From Paraferrimonas haliotis (GTDB lineage: Bacteria; Pseudomonadota; Gammaproteobacteria; Enterobacterales; Shewanellaceae): 64,000 bases of DNA. Each line of letters starts with the position of its first letter. The stretch's first letter is position 1. The stretch lies in NCBI RefSeq assembly GCF_002282895.1, contig NZ_NRRB01000001.1, positions 1 to 64,000 on the forward strand. Direction: 5' to 3'. This document shows positions 1 to 7,260 of this stretch, piece by piece. The position numbers and the translations under genes were made by a program. Under the pieces are notes generated by a model, which did not search any database, was not told where the DNA came from, and was given only the letters and a program-made list of their open reading frames with translations.

Positions 1-111
1 GCCATAGCGTTGTGGACCCACCTGATCCCATTCCGAACTCAGCAGTGAAACGCAATAGCGCCGATGGTAGTGTGGGGCTTCCCCATGTGAGAGTAGGTCA
101 CCGCCAGGCTT
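1..111 (+). rRNA. rrf: 5S ribosomal RNA (5' end cut by window edge)
   Basis: The sequence is base-for-base alignable with the complete 5S gene at 366-485 and with the standard gammaproteobacterial 5S (CCGAACTCAGCAGTGAAACG core, 3' end CACCGCCAGGCT). By that alignment only the first nine bases lie outside the window. It is presumably the 5S of an rRNA operon whose 16S and 23S genes lie upstream. Confidence 0.97.
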
Positions 112-125
112 CAAATACGAAACAG

Positions 126-150
126 CCCCTGTCTAACGACAGGGGTTTTA
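126..150 (+). terminator. Hairpin after first 5S gene
   Basis: An 8-bp perfect stem (CCCCTGTC / GACAGGGG, loop TAAC) is followed by TTTTATTTT. It looks like an intrinsic terminator, but a tRNA starts six bases later, so it may instead be an rRNA processing hairpin that is read through. Confidence 0.7.
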
Positions 151-155
151 TTTTC

Positions 156-231
156 GCTGATATAGCTCAGTTGGTAGAGCGCACCCTTGGTAAGGGTGAG
201 GCCGGCAGTTCGAATCTGCCTATTAGCACCA
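156..231 (+). tRNA. tRNA-Thr (GGT anticodon)
   Basis: A 76-nt cloverleaf: acceptor GCTGATA pairs with TATTAGC (one G-T wobble), D-arm TAGCTCAGTTGGTAGAGC, anticodon stem CACCC/GGGTG around loop TTGGTAA (anticodon GGT at 189-191), T-arm GGCAG-TTCGAAT-CTGCC, and an encoded CCA end. It lies between two 5S genes, the same order as the rrfD-thrV-rrfF tail of the E. coli rrnD operon. Confidence 0.97.
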
Positions 232-365
232 GATAGTAATCGCTTCGCAGCTCAATGCATTAGACGAAGTCGATAAGGAATGAACCTTATCAACTACCTA
301 TTTGTAGTTGACTCTAACCTACTCAAACACGGTAGGTTACGGCTTGTTTATTCCGAACGAAGTTT
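232..365 (+). other. Structured spacer between tRNA-Thr and second 5S
   Basis: No coding sequence is evident. The spacer holds consecutive inverted repeats: ATAAGG/CCTTAT (273-278, 285-290), TCAACTAC/GTAGTTGA (290-297, 304-311) and TAACCTAC/GTAGGTTA (315-322, 332-339). These probably fold in the precursor transcript and guide RNase processing. Confidence 0.5.
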
Positions 366-485
366 TGCTTGGCGGCCATAGCGTTGTGGACCCACCTGAT
401 CCCATTCCGAACTCAGCAGTGAAACGCAATAGCGCCGATGGTAGTGTGGGGCTTCCCCATGTGAGAGTAGGTCACCGCCAGGCTT
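366..485 (+). rRNA. rrf: 5S ribosomal RNA (second, complete copy)
   Basis: A full 120-nt 5S gene starting TGCTTGGCGGCC and ending CCGCCAGGCTT. It is identical to the overlapping part of the first copy through the conserved loops. It is the last intact gene of the rRNA operon and is followed by a strong terminator. Confidence 0.97.
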
Positions 486-499
486 TAAATATAAAAATG

Positions 500-525
500 C
501 CCCCGTCTTTGACGGGGGTTTTTTT
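500..525 (+). terminator. Intrinsic terminator of the rRNA operon
   Basis: A perfect 8-bp GC-rich stem (CCCCCGTC / GACGGGGG, 3-nt loop) is followed directly by seven T residues. Confidence 0.9.
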
Positions 526-564
526 ATGCTTCAAATTTGATGATGTGCTCTCACATGGGAAAAT

Positions 565-691
565 AAATAGTGCGCCGTAGGCGCCACATATCATGTGATA
601 GTAGGGTGGAGACCGCTCGGAGATTGCGGCTGAGCAATCTCAGGTCGGAACGGACAACATCTATGATGTTGTCCTGGACACCGCCAGGCTT
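565..691 (+). pseudogene. Decayed 5S rRNA with a 73-bp hairpin insertion
   Basis: CATGTGATAGTAGG (592-605) matches the 5S sequence CATGTGAGAGTAGG with one mismatch, and CACCGCCAGGCTTCAAAT (679-696) matches the 5S 3' end plus its flank. In an intact 5S these are separated by a single T; here 73 bases (606-678) intervene. The insert carries two hairpins: 620-627 with 634-641, and a perfect 10-bp stem 652-661/665-674. Upstream, AATAGTGCGCCG loosely matches AATAGCGCCG. It could be a dead third 5S copy, or a remnant reused as a structured RNA. Confidence 0.55.
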
Positions 692-701
692 CAAATAACA
701 A

Positions 702-733
702 AAAAGGGCTTCCCGAAAGGGAGGCCCTTTTTC
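702..733 (+). terminator. Intrinsic terminator after 5S remnant
   Basis: Hairpin AAAAGGGC-TT-CCC-GAAA-GGG-A-GGCCCTTTTT with a GAAA tetraloop and T-run, in the same position relative to the 5S remnant as the terminator of the intact copy. Confidence 0.75.
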
Positions 734-828
734 GTTAAAGAGTGATCGATGATTTACTCTCTCATGGAGTAGTAAGAAATGGTTTCTGCCTATGTGTATA
801 AATTTAGGGAGAAGTATTGAACGCACGA

Positions 829-917
829 GTTTGTAGCTCAAAGAGCAACCCGGCAGAATGATAAGAGTAAACTAGAGTGGACACAGCTTGGGTTCGAATA
901 TTTGTTGCTATTAGCCC
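829..917 (+). pseudogene. Possible decayed tRNA-Thr remnant
   Basis: The stretch contains TGTAGCTCA...AGAGC (D-arm-like), GGTTCGAAT (T-loop-like) and CTATTAGCCCC, which resembles the tRNA-Thr 3' end CTATTAGCACC. The stems no longer pair properly, so it is not a working tRNA. Its position after a decayed 5S copy supports a degraded extra tRNA/5S unit, but the resemblance is partial. Confidence 0.3.
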
Positions 918-962
918 CCTTTTAACAAGAATACTCCTAAGTGAGCTAACTTAGCTACGGCA

Positions 963-1265
963 CTAATCTACTAATTTATAGTTTATGTAGTAAAAAGAAG
1001 CGAAGACTACAGTGATTACAAAATAGGTGGCTTTGTTGTTGCCAAATTCGATAACTAAACTAAGCGAAAATAACGACATAAGTAATAAATATACTACTGT
1101 ACTCTGTTTAATATAGTTCGATGCATAGCAATAGAAGTAGACCGAGAAACAGACTAATACAGTACCAACGTAAGAGAATCCTGCGCGACTAAATAAGAAT
1201 ATAGAGAGCAAGAAGATAATTAATGCACTTAATTTTAATAGCCATTTAGCTATTTCTTGTTCCAT
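963..1265 (-). CDS. Small hydrophobic membrane protein, candidate bacteriocin immunity protein
   Basis: A 100-residue protein made almost entirely of three to four hydrophobic segments (roughly residues 10-28, 31-48, 55-72 and 78-95) separated by short polar turns, ending in a lysine/aspartate tail. I recognise no family. An in-frame TTG lies nine bases further upstream, but the ATG is preferred because a G-rich stretch sits ten bases before it. It is immediately downstream of two double-glycine-leader peptides on the same strand, separated by a hairpin. A small polytopic membrane protein in that place is the usual arrangement for the immunity protein of an unmodified bacteriocin, so that role is inferred from context only. 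Confidence 0.6.
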   Translation of the reverse strand: MEQEIAKWLLKLSALIIFLLSIFLFSRAGFSYVGTVLVCFSVYFYCYASNYIKQSTVVYLLLMSLFSLSLVIEFGNNKATYFVITVVFASFYYINYKLVD

Positions 1266-1280
1266 AGTTGCCAAACCCCC

Positions 1281-1310
1281 AAAAGGCTAGGTTTGTCTAC
1301 CTAGCCTTTT
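1281..1310 (-). terminator. Hairpin between peptide genes and membrane-protein gene
   Basis: A perfect 12-bp inverted repeat (AAAAGGCTAGGT / ACCTAGCCTTTT, 6-nt loop). Read on the minus strand it ends in only four T residues before a G-run. It is best seen as a partial terminator or mRNA-stabilising hairpin that would make the peptides more abundant than the downstream protein. Confidence 0.6.
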
Positions 1311-1320
1311 TAGCTATATT

Positions 1321-1479
1321 CTAATCAGACGTATAGGTTGCAAATGCGACGACTGCTCCAGCAGCCATACCAAGAGCAAAGCCTGCTCCGAGAGCTTTAG
1401 ATACTGCGACTGCACCAGCAATCAAAGGAATAACACCACCTTGTACTAGCTCTTGATCGTTTAAATTAAGTTCTTGCAT
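1321..1479 (-). CDS. Double-glycine-leader bacteriocin-like peptide 1
   Basis: A 52-residue peptide. Residues 1-15 (MQELNLNDQELVQGG) form a classic double-glycine leader of the type cut by peptidase-containing ABC exporters (C39 family). The 37-residue mature part, starting VIPLIAGAVAV, is hydrophobic, glycine/alanine-rich and carries tandem GxxxG motifs (GFALGMAAG). An AGGAG ribosome site lies nine bases before the ATG. It sits ten bases after the second peptide gene on the same strand. The leader, small size and GxxxG repeats match class IIb two-peptide bacteriocins and class II microcin-like peptides. No exporter gene is visible in the window. Confidence 0.75.
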   Translation of the reverse strand: MQELNLNDQELVQGGVIPLIAGAVAVSKALGAGFALGMAAGAVVAFATYTSD

Positions 1480-1489
1480 AACGACACTC

Positions 1490-1639
1490 CTATTCCATTA
1501 GATTCTGAACGGTTAAATAGCCAACTAAAAAACCAGAGGTAAACCCGATTGCCCATGCGTCTACAGTAAGTGCCGCAATAATCAAAGGAGCAACCCCTCC
1601 ATTAACTTGTTCTAGCTGATGTGTTTCTAATTGAGTCAT
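1490..1639 (-). CDS. Double-glycine-leader bacteriocin-like peptide 2
   Basis: A 49-residue peptide with leader MTQLETHQLEQVNGG and a 34-residue mature part beginning VAPLIIAALTV. The start chosen is the internal ATG preceded by AAGGAT; a 16-residue upstream extension is possible but lacks a ribosome site. The mature segment holds tandem GxxxG motifs (GFTSGFLVG), mirroring peptide 1, plus Asp and Trp. Leader lengths are identical in the two peptides, and both mature parts begin V-x-P-L-I. This points to a paired, co-secreted two-component toxin whose helices pack through GxxxG faces. Function is inferred from architecture only. Confidence 0.75.
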   Translation of the reverse strand: MTQLETHQLEQVNGGVAPLIIAALTVDAWAIGFTSGFLVGYLTVQNLME

Positions 1640-1722
1640 TTGAATATCCTTTTCAATGAGAATGATGATGCTTGTGTGAACGTGCAATCACTACAACGAT
1701 ACGCAGTAGTGGTCACGATAAA

Positions 1723-1751
1723 AATTTAGTACACAGTTTTGGATACCGCAA
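1723..1751 (-). promoter_or_regulatory. Candidate sigma-70 promoter for the bacteriocin-like operon
   Basis: On the minus strand TTGCGG (1751-1746) and TAAATT (1728-1723) are separated by exactly 17 bases, about 85 bases before the peptide 2 start. The leader contains an inverted repeat CACTAC/GTAGTG (1689-1711). Confidence 0.45.
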
Positions 1752-1800
1752 ACAGGCAAGAGAGAATTCGTTCTTTAGTCGTATTCTTGGCAAATAAAAA

Positions 1801-1825
1801 AGCCGGTTAGCTAAGCTAACCGGCT
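1801..1825 (-). terminator. Terminator downstream of the tetrahaem cytochrome gene
   Basis: A perfect 11-bp stem (AGCCGGTTAGC / GCTAACCGGCT, loop TAA). On the minus strand it is followed by TTTTTATTTG, typical of an intrinsic terminator. Confidence 0.88.
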
Positions 1826-1850
1826 TTCAAAGTTGTTAACGTGCTACGTA

Positions 1851-2447
1851 TTATTTAGCAGCGCGGAACTTTGGAGACTTGCCTTCACGTGGGAATGGGT
1901 GAGCAACACCTTCGTGACAGTCGATACAAGTCTTGTAACCGTCTTCGCCTTTCTTCTCGAAGTTTCTGCTGTGCATTCTTTGAGCCATTTTGCTCATAGT
2001 TTCTGGCTGATCTTCGTAGATGCGGCTATGACATTTTTGACAAGTAGAAGAGTCAATTTGACGGAAGTAACCAGCAGCCAATTCAGCCTGTTCTGCACGA
2101 TTTTCGTCTAACCATTTTTGAGTGTTGAAATCTTTAATGGTCATGTAACCCCAAAGATCTTTAGACACGATAATTTTCTTTTTCAGATAACCGAAAGAGT
2201 CTTGTGCAATATGACACTGCTGACACTCTACAACGATACCGTGTTTATTACCGCCATGAACCGAAGTTAATACTTCGTCTTTCAGTGAGTGGTTGCTGTG
2301 ACAAGTCATACAAAACTCGTCAGTACTGGTTGCATGCAAGGTTTTTTGCGAAGCAAAGAAACCAACAGCACCAATAATAATACCAACAACTAACAAAGCG
2401 AAAATTGAGTATTTAGTACTCGGTTTGAATAGTGCACGCCAGTTCAT
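1851..2447 (-). CDS. cymA: NapC/NirT-family tetrahaem cytochrome c quinol dehydrogenase (CymA-like)
   Basis: A 198-residue membrane-anchored cytochrome. An N-terminal transmembrane helix (about residues 13-35) is followed by a periplasmic domain with four CXXCH haem motifs: CMTCH, CQQCH, CQKCH and CIDCH. This is the NapC/NirT/CymA layout. Such proteins oxidise menaquinol or ubiquinol in the inner membrane and pass electrons to periplasmic terminal reductases. The second in-frame ATG is taken as the start because AGGAG lies six bases before it and abuts the first ATG. There are no nap genes beside it, so it stands alone as CymA does in Shewanella. A perfect FNR-type site lies about 200 bases upstream. 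CymA versus NapC is decided only by context. Confidence 0.85.
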   Translation of the reverse strand: MNWRALFKPSTKYSIFALLVVGIIIGAVGFFASQKTLHATSTDEFCMTCHSNHSLKDEVLTSVHGGNKHGIVVECQQCHIAQDSFGYLKKKIIVSKDLWGYMTIKDFNTQKWLDENRAEQAELAAGYFRQIDSSTCQKCHSRIYEDQPETMSKMAQRMHSRNFEKKGEDGYKTCIDCHEGVAHPFPREGKSPKFRAAK

Positions 2448-2646
2448 GGCCATCTCCTAGATATTAAAATTTGTCTCTTTAGCAGGGACTTAAATAACTA
2501 TAGTCCACTTGCTGAATGTGCTCAGTATAAGTCATTGGCCTTGTAGAGGTGAAAACTGATAGCGTGAGCTGGATCAAACTTTTGTTATTGTCGTTGAATT
2601 TTTTCGAAAAAACAAAGTCAGCTCAAGGTTCTTCGCTTTTGGGCCT

Positions 2647-2660
2647 TTGATCTAAATCAA
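2647..2660. promoter_or_regulatory. FNR/EtrA-type binding site
   Basis: TTGATCTAAATCAA is an exact match to the FNR consensus TTGAT-N4-ATCAA. It lies between the divergent cymA-like gene (start 2447, minus) and cinA (start 2756, plus). Anaerobic control of the cytochrome is the more plausible target, although the site is about 200 bases from that start. The rest of 2448-2755 shows no gene. Confidence 0.6.
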
Positions 2661-2755
2661 GTACGATTAAAACATAACCAGTATTGATTGGTTCTGCAAA
2701 TCCATGAGTCATGTGATAATCTCGGCTAACCCGCATTCGACTTTAACTACTCTCG

Positions 2756-4027
2756 ATGAAAATAGAACTTATCTGTACAGGTGAAGAAGTACTTTCAGGG
2801 CAAATCGTAGATACAAACGCAAGCTGGTTTGCTAACTGTTTGCTGGATAATGGCTTTGAGTTATCTCGAAAGACAACGGTTGGCGATCGAATGGAAGATT
2901 TGATTTCAGTTTTTCAAGAGCGCAGTAAAACTGCCGATGTCATTGTAGTTAATGGCGGCTTAGGGCCTACTGAGGATGACCTATCCGCACAAGCTGCGGC
3001 GCAAGCTTGTGGTGTCCCGCTTGTTGTTAATGAGCCATGGTTAGAGTTAATGAGCCAGTGGTTTGCTCGCTCAGGGCGCGTTATGGCGGCTAACAACAAA
3101 AAGCAAGCAATGTTACCCGAAGGGGCGGTTATGATAGAGAATCCAGTAGGAACCGCCTGCGGCTTTAGAATCAAGCTCAATAATGCTTGGCTTTTATTCA
3201 CACCCGGTGTGCCTCATGAATTCAAACGCATGATTCATGATCACTTGCTGCCTTTTGTCCGATCTCAACGCTCAAGTCGTACCCCTGTAAAGTTAGCGAA
3301 ACTGATGACCTTTGGAGAAGGAGAATCTCAACTGGCAAGCCGATTAGACTCGGTGACTTTAAGCGACGGCATAGACATAGGCTACAGAGCTTCTTCGCCA
3401 CAGCTAGAAGTAAAGATCTTTGCAAGAACAGACGCAGCAATCGCGAAACTGGATGAGACCACTAAAAAAGTTAAGCAGCAAATAGGAGAGTCCTTCTTTG
3501 GGGAAGGTGGACACACCCTAGCCGAATGCATTCATAAGCAGCTTATCAAGTCAGGTGTGACTATTGCCGCAGCTGAGTCCTGCACTGGAGGCTTACTCGC
3601 GAGTCAGTTAGTCGCTTTTCCCGGCAGCAGTCGATATTTGCAATCCAGCATTGTAAGTTACAGCAATCAAGCTAAAAAAACGCTGCTTGGCGTTAGTAGC
3701 GATACGCTGGAACTACATGGTGCGGTATCAAAACAAACGGCTGCTGAGATGGCCCTTGGCGTTAGACAAATTATGGATACAGATTATGGTTTGTCGGTGA
3801 CCGGTATTGCAGGGCCTGAAGGTGGTTCAGACGATAAACCCGTTGGCACGGTTTGCATTGGTTTATCGACCCGAAACCAGGTGTTCACTCAACGGCTTCA
3901 ATTCGGCAATCGTTCTCGGACCTGGATCAGAAATATGAGCTGTGCGGTGGCCTACGACATGTTACGACGGGCGATCGCAGGTCAGTTCCCTATTGCCGAC
4001 TATCCCATGCTAAAGCGCATCAGCTGA
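2756..4027 (+). CDS. cinA: CinA family nicotinamide-nucleotide amidohydrolase
   Basis: A 423-residue full-length two-domain CinA. The N-terminal MoaB/MogA-like domain (MKIELICTGEEVLSGQ, GGLGPTEDD) carries the ADP-ribose-pyrophosphatase-type fold. The C-terminal PncC domain (from about residue 255) has AAAESCTGG and SVTGIAGPEGG. PncC domains deamidate nicotinamide mononucleotide to nicotinate mononucleotide, recycling the NMN released by DNA ligase. Length and motifs are normal. The gene appears monocistronic and converges on the lipoprotein gene six bases downstream. Confidence 0.93.
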   Translation: MKIELICTGEEVLSGQIVDTNASWFANCLLDNGFELSRKTTVGDRMEDLISVFQERSKTADVIVVNGGLGPTEDDLSAQAAAQACGVPLVVNEPWLELMSQWFARSGRVMAANNKKQAMLPEGAVMIENPVGTACGFRIKLNNAWLLFTPGVPHEFKRMIHDHLLPFVRSQRSSRTPVKLAKLMTFGEGESQLASRLDSVTLSDGIDIGYRASSPQLEVKIFARTDAAIAKLDETTKKVKQQIGESFFGEGGHTLAECIHKQLIKSGVTIAAAESCTGGLLASQLVAFPGSSRYLQSSIVSYSNQAKKTLLGVSSDTLELHGAVSKQTAAEMALGVRQIMDTDYGLSVTGIAGPEGGSDDKPVGTVCIGLSTRNQVFTQRLQFGNRSRTWIRNMSCAVAYDMLRRAIAGQFPIADYPMLKRIS

Positions 4028-4033
4028 CCAGAA

Positions 4034-4582
4034 TTAGTCAGTGAAAGAGAAATTGATGTATCCAGGGGTCACTTCAACGCCTTTGGTAAATTTAGCAAGG
4101 ACCGCTTGGCTCCATTGCTTTTGATCAAGCCGATATACTGGCTGACTTTCTAAAAAATAGCGCAAAAACTGTATTGTTTGGGGCGTAATATAGGATAGCG
4201 CCTCATTTAATTGAGGCGGGTCGCTTTTCATGCTTACCAACTGTAATTCGCGCAGGTACAAAGCTTGTTGTTCAGCGTTGTAGTAGGGTTTGGCTTCGAA
4301 CTCTACGAATACAGAAGCAGAAAGCGGAAATAACGGATTGGAGACCTTAATTTTCGATTGAGCAGACACTTTCATGGTGTCTTGTTTGTGCCCTAAGGTC
4401 ACCGAAATGTCGTTTAAACTGACTTCGGTACGAAAAACGGGGGTACTTACAGTTTTCGTTTCATAGCCAACGTGCTCTTGTATGTACCCTTCTAGTTCGC
4501 CTTCGCTTACAGAGTATTTGCTGGCGCAACCTTGTGCCAAGATTGCAATCGTTATTATCAGCGCCTGCTTAAACCGTCTCAA
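4034..4582 (-). CDS. YceB-like DUF1439 lipoprotein
   Basis: A 182-residue predicted lipoprotein. The signal peptide MRRFKQALIITIAILAQGC ends in a lipobox-like AQGC with the lipidated Cys at residue 19. The mature part (EGELEGYIQEHVGYE, LSASVFVEFEAKPYY, LYLRELQLV) resembles DUF1439/YceB outer-membrane lipoproteins, a family of unknown function with a lipid-binding-like fold. It starts just after the ppc stop on the same strand, nine bases apart, so the two are probably co-transcribed. Confidence 0.75.
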   Translation of the reverse strand: MRRFKQALIITIAILAQGCASKYSVSEGELEGYIQEHVGYETKTVSTPVFRTEVSLNDISVTLGHKQDTMKVSAQSKIKVSNPLFPLSASVFVEFEAKPYYNAEQQALYLRELQLVSMKSDPPQLNEALSYITPQTIQFLRYFLESQPVYRLDQKQWSQAVLAKFTKGVEVTPGYINFSFTD

Positions 4583-4591
4583 ACTATTTCC

Positions 4592-7228
4592 TCAACCTGT
4601 GTTACGCATACCTGCAGCGACGCCCGCAATCGTAAGCAGCAATGCCTGTTCTACGTGATCTTTACCAACGGTGTCTTGATCGCGAATACGACCTAACAAC
4701 TCAGCTTGTAAAAAGTTCAGTGGATCAATGTAGGGGTTTCGCAACTCAACCGATTCTCGATTCCATGGAGTGTGGTCCATTAATCGCTGTTCTCCGGTTA
4801 AATCGAGAATGGTATTAATACCTTGTTGCAGCTTAGTTCGAATGTCATTACCTACCGGGTGCAGTGCTTTTTCTACTAGAGTGTTTTCATAATAGCGAGA
4901 TAGGTTTGGCTCAGTTTTAGCGAGCACCATCTCAAGCATTGAAATTCGCGCTTGGAAAAACGGCCAAGAATTGATCATCTCTTGCAACAATTCGGTTTTG
5001 CCAGAATCAATGGCTTGCTGCAAGGCTTCTCCGGCGCCAAGCCATGCGGGTAACATCATCCGATTTTGGCTCCATGCAAAAATCCATGGAATGGCTCGCA
5101 AACTCTCAACGCCCCCTTGAGGATTGCGCTTTGCTGGACGACTGCCTAGTGGCAACATACTCAGTTCAACTTCTGGCGTTGCCGCTCTGAAATAAGGTAC
5201 AAAATTAGGGTCGTGGCGCACTACGTTTCGATAGCACTCTACCGAATGTTCAGCCATTGCCGCCACGCAATCGCGCCAGCTTTGTTTCGGTGCCGGTGGT
5301 GGCAACAGAGTCGCCTCCATAACCGCTGACGTATAGAGCGCTAAACTTTGCACCGCCAATTTGGGCAGACCGAATTTAAATCGAATCATTTCGCCCTGTT
5401 CGGTGACGCGAATACGGCCATCAACTGATCCTGGAGGTTGTGACAAAATTGCTTGGTGAGCAGGGCCACCACCGCGACCAATTGTGCCGCCTCGACCGTG
5501 AAATAGCGTAAGTTTAACACCGGCTTTTTTACATACTTCGACCAGCTCTTCCTGCGCTCGATATTGCCCCCAAGCTGCTGCCATTACCCCAGCATCTTTA
5601 GCGGAGTCCGAATAGCCAATCATCACTTCTTGGTGACCCTGACAGTAATTCTTATACCAATCGACCGCTAACAGCGACTCAATAGCCGTCGATGCATGGT
5701 TGAGATCATCTAAGGTTTCGAATAACGGCACTATGCGCATGCTATGGCTGCAATCACACTCTTTAAGTAACAATAAAACCGCCAACACATCCGAAGGCTG
5801 ACTCGCCATGGAGATAACGTAAGAGCCTAAAGACTCTTGGCTGGTTTCGCCAATCAAACGACAGGTATCCAACACCTCTTGAGTGTCTTTTGAAGGTTGC
5901 CAGGCATTAGAAATGAGGGGGCGTTTGTTGCTTAACTCTGTTAGCAAGAAGGACTGTTTTTGCGTTTCACTCCATTGATTATAGTCCCCCATGCCAAGGT
6001 ATTCAGTTAGCTCAGCGATGGCAGAGGCATGGCGAGCCGCATCTTGACGAATGTCCAAGCGAGTCAGGCAAATACCAAAGCACGCGATGCGACGTATAAC
6101 GTCTAACAGTAAACCATTGGCTATTAACCGCATACCGCTGTCGTAAAGGCTGCGATAGCACAAGTGGATGGGGTCAAACACCTCTTTGGCCGAGCGAATT
6201 AGGCCATCGTTAAAATGCCCCTGTTTGCCTGCCAGTTCCAGCTTATAGTGTTCCCAGCTGCCCCGCAGCCGTTCACGCAAGGCGCGTAACACTTCTCGAT
6301 AAGGTTCACTGGTATCGGTAACTTGAGCCAACAGTTCATCGCTGGCATTGTTCATGGAAAGTTCGTCAATTAAGGCTTCAACGTCTCTAAACAATAGGCG
6401 TGTTGCCGCCATCTTATTGCGCAGCAGTACTTCCCGAGTGACTTTCGCGGTTACAAATGGGTTACCATCGCGATCGCCACCCATCCAACTTGAGAAACGT
6501 ATAGGAGCCAGCTCCACCGGTAACTCTTGGCCGGTATGCTCCACCAGTTTGTCGTTAAAACGGCGCAAATAATCTGGGACGGCTTGCCACAAAGAGGATT
6601 CGATAACGGCAACTCCCCAACTGGCTTCATCAACTGGGGTAGGGCGCGTTTGACGGATTTCATTGGTGTGCCACATTTGCGCAATGAGTTGACGAATTCT
6701 CAGTCTTAGCTGGGTTTGCTCCACATCCGTTAGCTGTGGATTTTCCATTTCTGAGAGGGCGTCTACAAGTGCATCGTACTTATGAATTAAGGTTTGTCGA
6801 GAAACCTCGGTTGGGTGTGCTGTGAGCACTAGATCAATATTCAGTTCCGTTAAACATTGCTGGACCTGATTGTGTTCCATTTTTCCATTAAGCAGGCGCC
6901 CTAAAAGCTGCTCTACTGGATCCGGTACGCAGACCAATTCGTCGCAGTTACGAGAAATGGTGTGAAATTGTTCAGCGGTGTTGGCTAAGTTTAGGAATTG
7001 ATTAAAGGCTTTAGCAAAGGGCACGAGCTCATCATCAGGAAGCGCTGTGAGGGTCGCTAACATTTGTTCGCCGGCGTCAATATCACCATTGCGAGATGCT
7101 TTAGCCAGTTGCCGAATGGTTTCTACTTTTTCGAGGAACTGCTTGCCTTCGCTTTCTTGGATGGTGTCACCTAAGACTTGCCCGAGAAAACTTACGTTTG
7201 ATTTTAACGAGGCATACATGTCAGCCAT
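4592..7228 (-). CDS. ppc: Phosphoenolpyruvate carboxylase
   Basis: An 878-residue enzyme, the usual length for bacterial PEPC. It makes oxaloacetate from phosphoenolpyruvate and bicarbonate, refilling the TCA cycle. Signature segments are all present: [12 protein letters not shown] with the catalytic His, [41 protein letters not shown] and the C-terminal RNTG end. A GGAG ribosome site precedes the first ATG. It lies between argE and the lipoprotein gene on the same strand. argE ends 32 bases before the ppc start, so read-through from argE is possible. Confidence 0.98.
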   Translation of the reverse strand: MADMYASLKSNVSFLGQVLGDTIQESEGKQFLEKVETIRQLAKASRNGDIDAGEQMLATLTALPDDELVPFAKAFNQFLNLANTAEQFHTISRNCDELVCVPDPVEQLLGRLLNGKMEHNQVQQCLTELNIDLVLTAHPTEVSRQTLIHKYDALVDALSEMENPQLTDVEQTQLRLRIRQLIAQMWHTNEIRQTRPTPVDEASWGVAVIESSLWQAVPDYLRRFNDKLVEHTGQELPVELAPIRFSSWMGGDRDGNPFVTAKVTREVLLRNKMAATRLLFRDVEALIDELSMNNASDELLAQVTDTSEPYREVLRALRERLRGSWEHYKLELAGKQGHFNDGLIRSAKEVFDPIHLCYRSLYDSGMRLIANGLLLDVIRRIACFGICLTRLDIRQDAARHASAIAELTEYLGMGDYNQWSETQKQSFLLTELSNKRPLISNAWQPSKDTQEVLDTCRLIGETSQESLGSYVISMASQPSDVLAVLLLLKECDCSHSMRIVPLFETLDDLNHASTAIESLLAVDWYKNYCQGHQEVMIGYSDSAKDAGVMAAAWGQYRAQEELVEVCKKAGVKLTLFHGRGGTIGRGGGPAHQAILSQPPGSVDGRIRVTEQGEMIRFKFGLPKLAVQSLALYTSAVMEATLLPPPAPKQSWRDCVAAMAEHSVECYRNVVRHDPNFVPYFRAATPEVELSMLPLGSRPAKRNPQGGVESLRAIPWIFAWSQNRMMLPAWLGAGEALQQAIDSGKTELLQEMINSWPFFQARISMLEMVLAKTEPNLSRYYENTLVEKALHPVGNDIRTKLQQGINTILDLTGEQRLMDHTPWNRESVELRNPYIDPLNFLQAELLGRIRDQDTVGKDHVEQALLLTIAGVAAGMRNTG

Positions 7229-7260
7229 TGTTCAACTCCATGGTCTTATTAATTGTTTGA

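Noticed and set aside
126..150. Final terminator of the rRNA operon
   Set aside because: A tRNA and another complete 5S gene follow immediately on the same strand and have their own stronger terminator, so this hairpin is probably not the operon end.
12..236. Open reading frame across the first 5S and tRNA-Thr
   Set aside because: It lies on structural RNA genes; the same translated start recurs in the second 5S copy, showing it is a shadow.
551..841. Minus-strand 96-codon frame
   Set aside because: It overlaps the 5S remnant and its terminator and has no ribosome site or protein-like composition.
1833..2111. Plus-strand frame opposite the tetrahaem cytochrome
   Set aside because: The antisense strand carries four CXXCH motifs in a complete cytochrome; the plus frame is a shadow.
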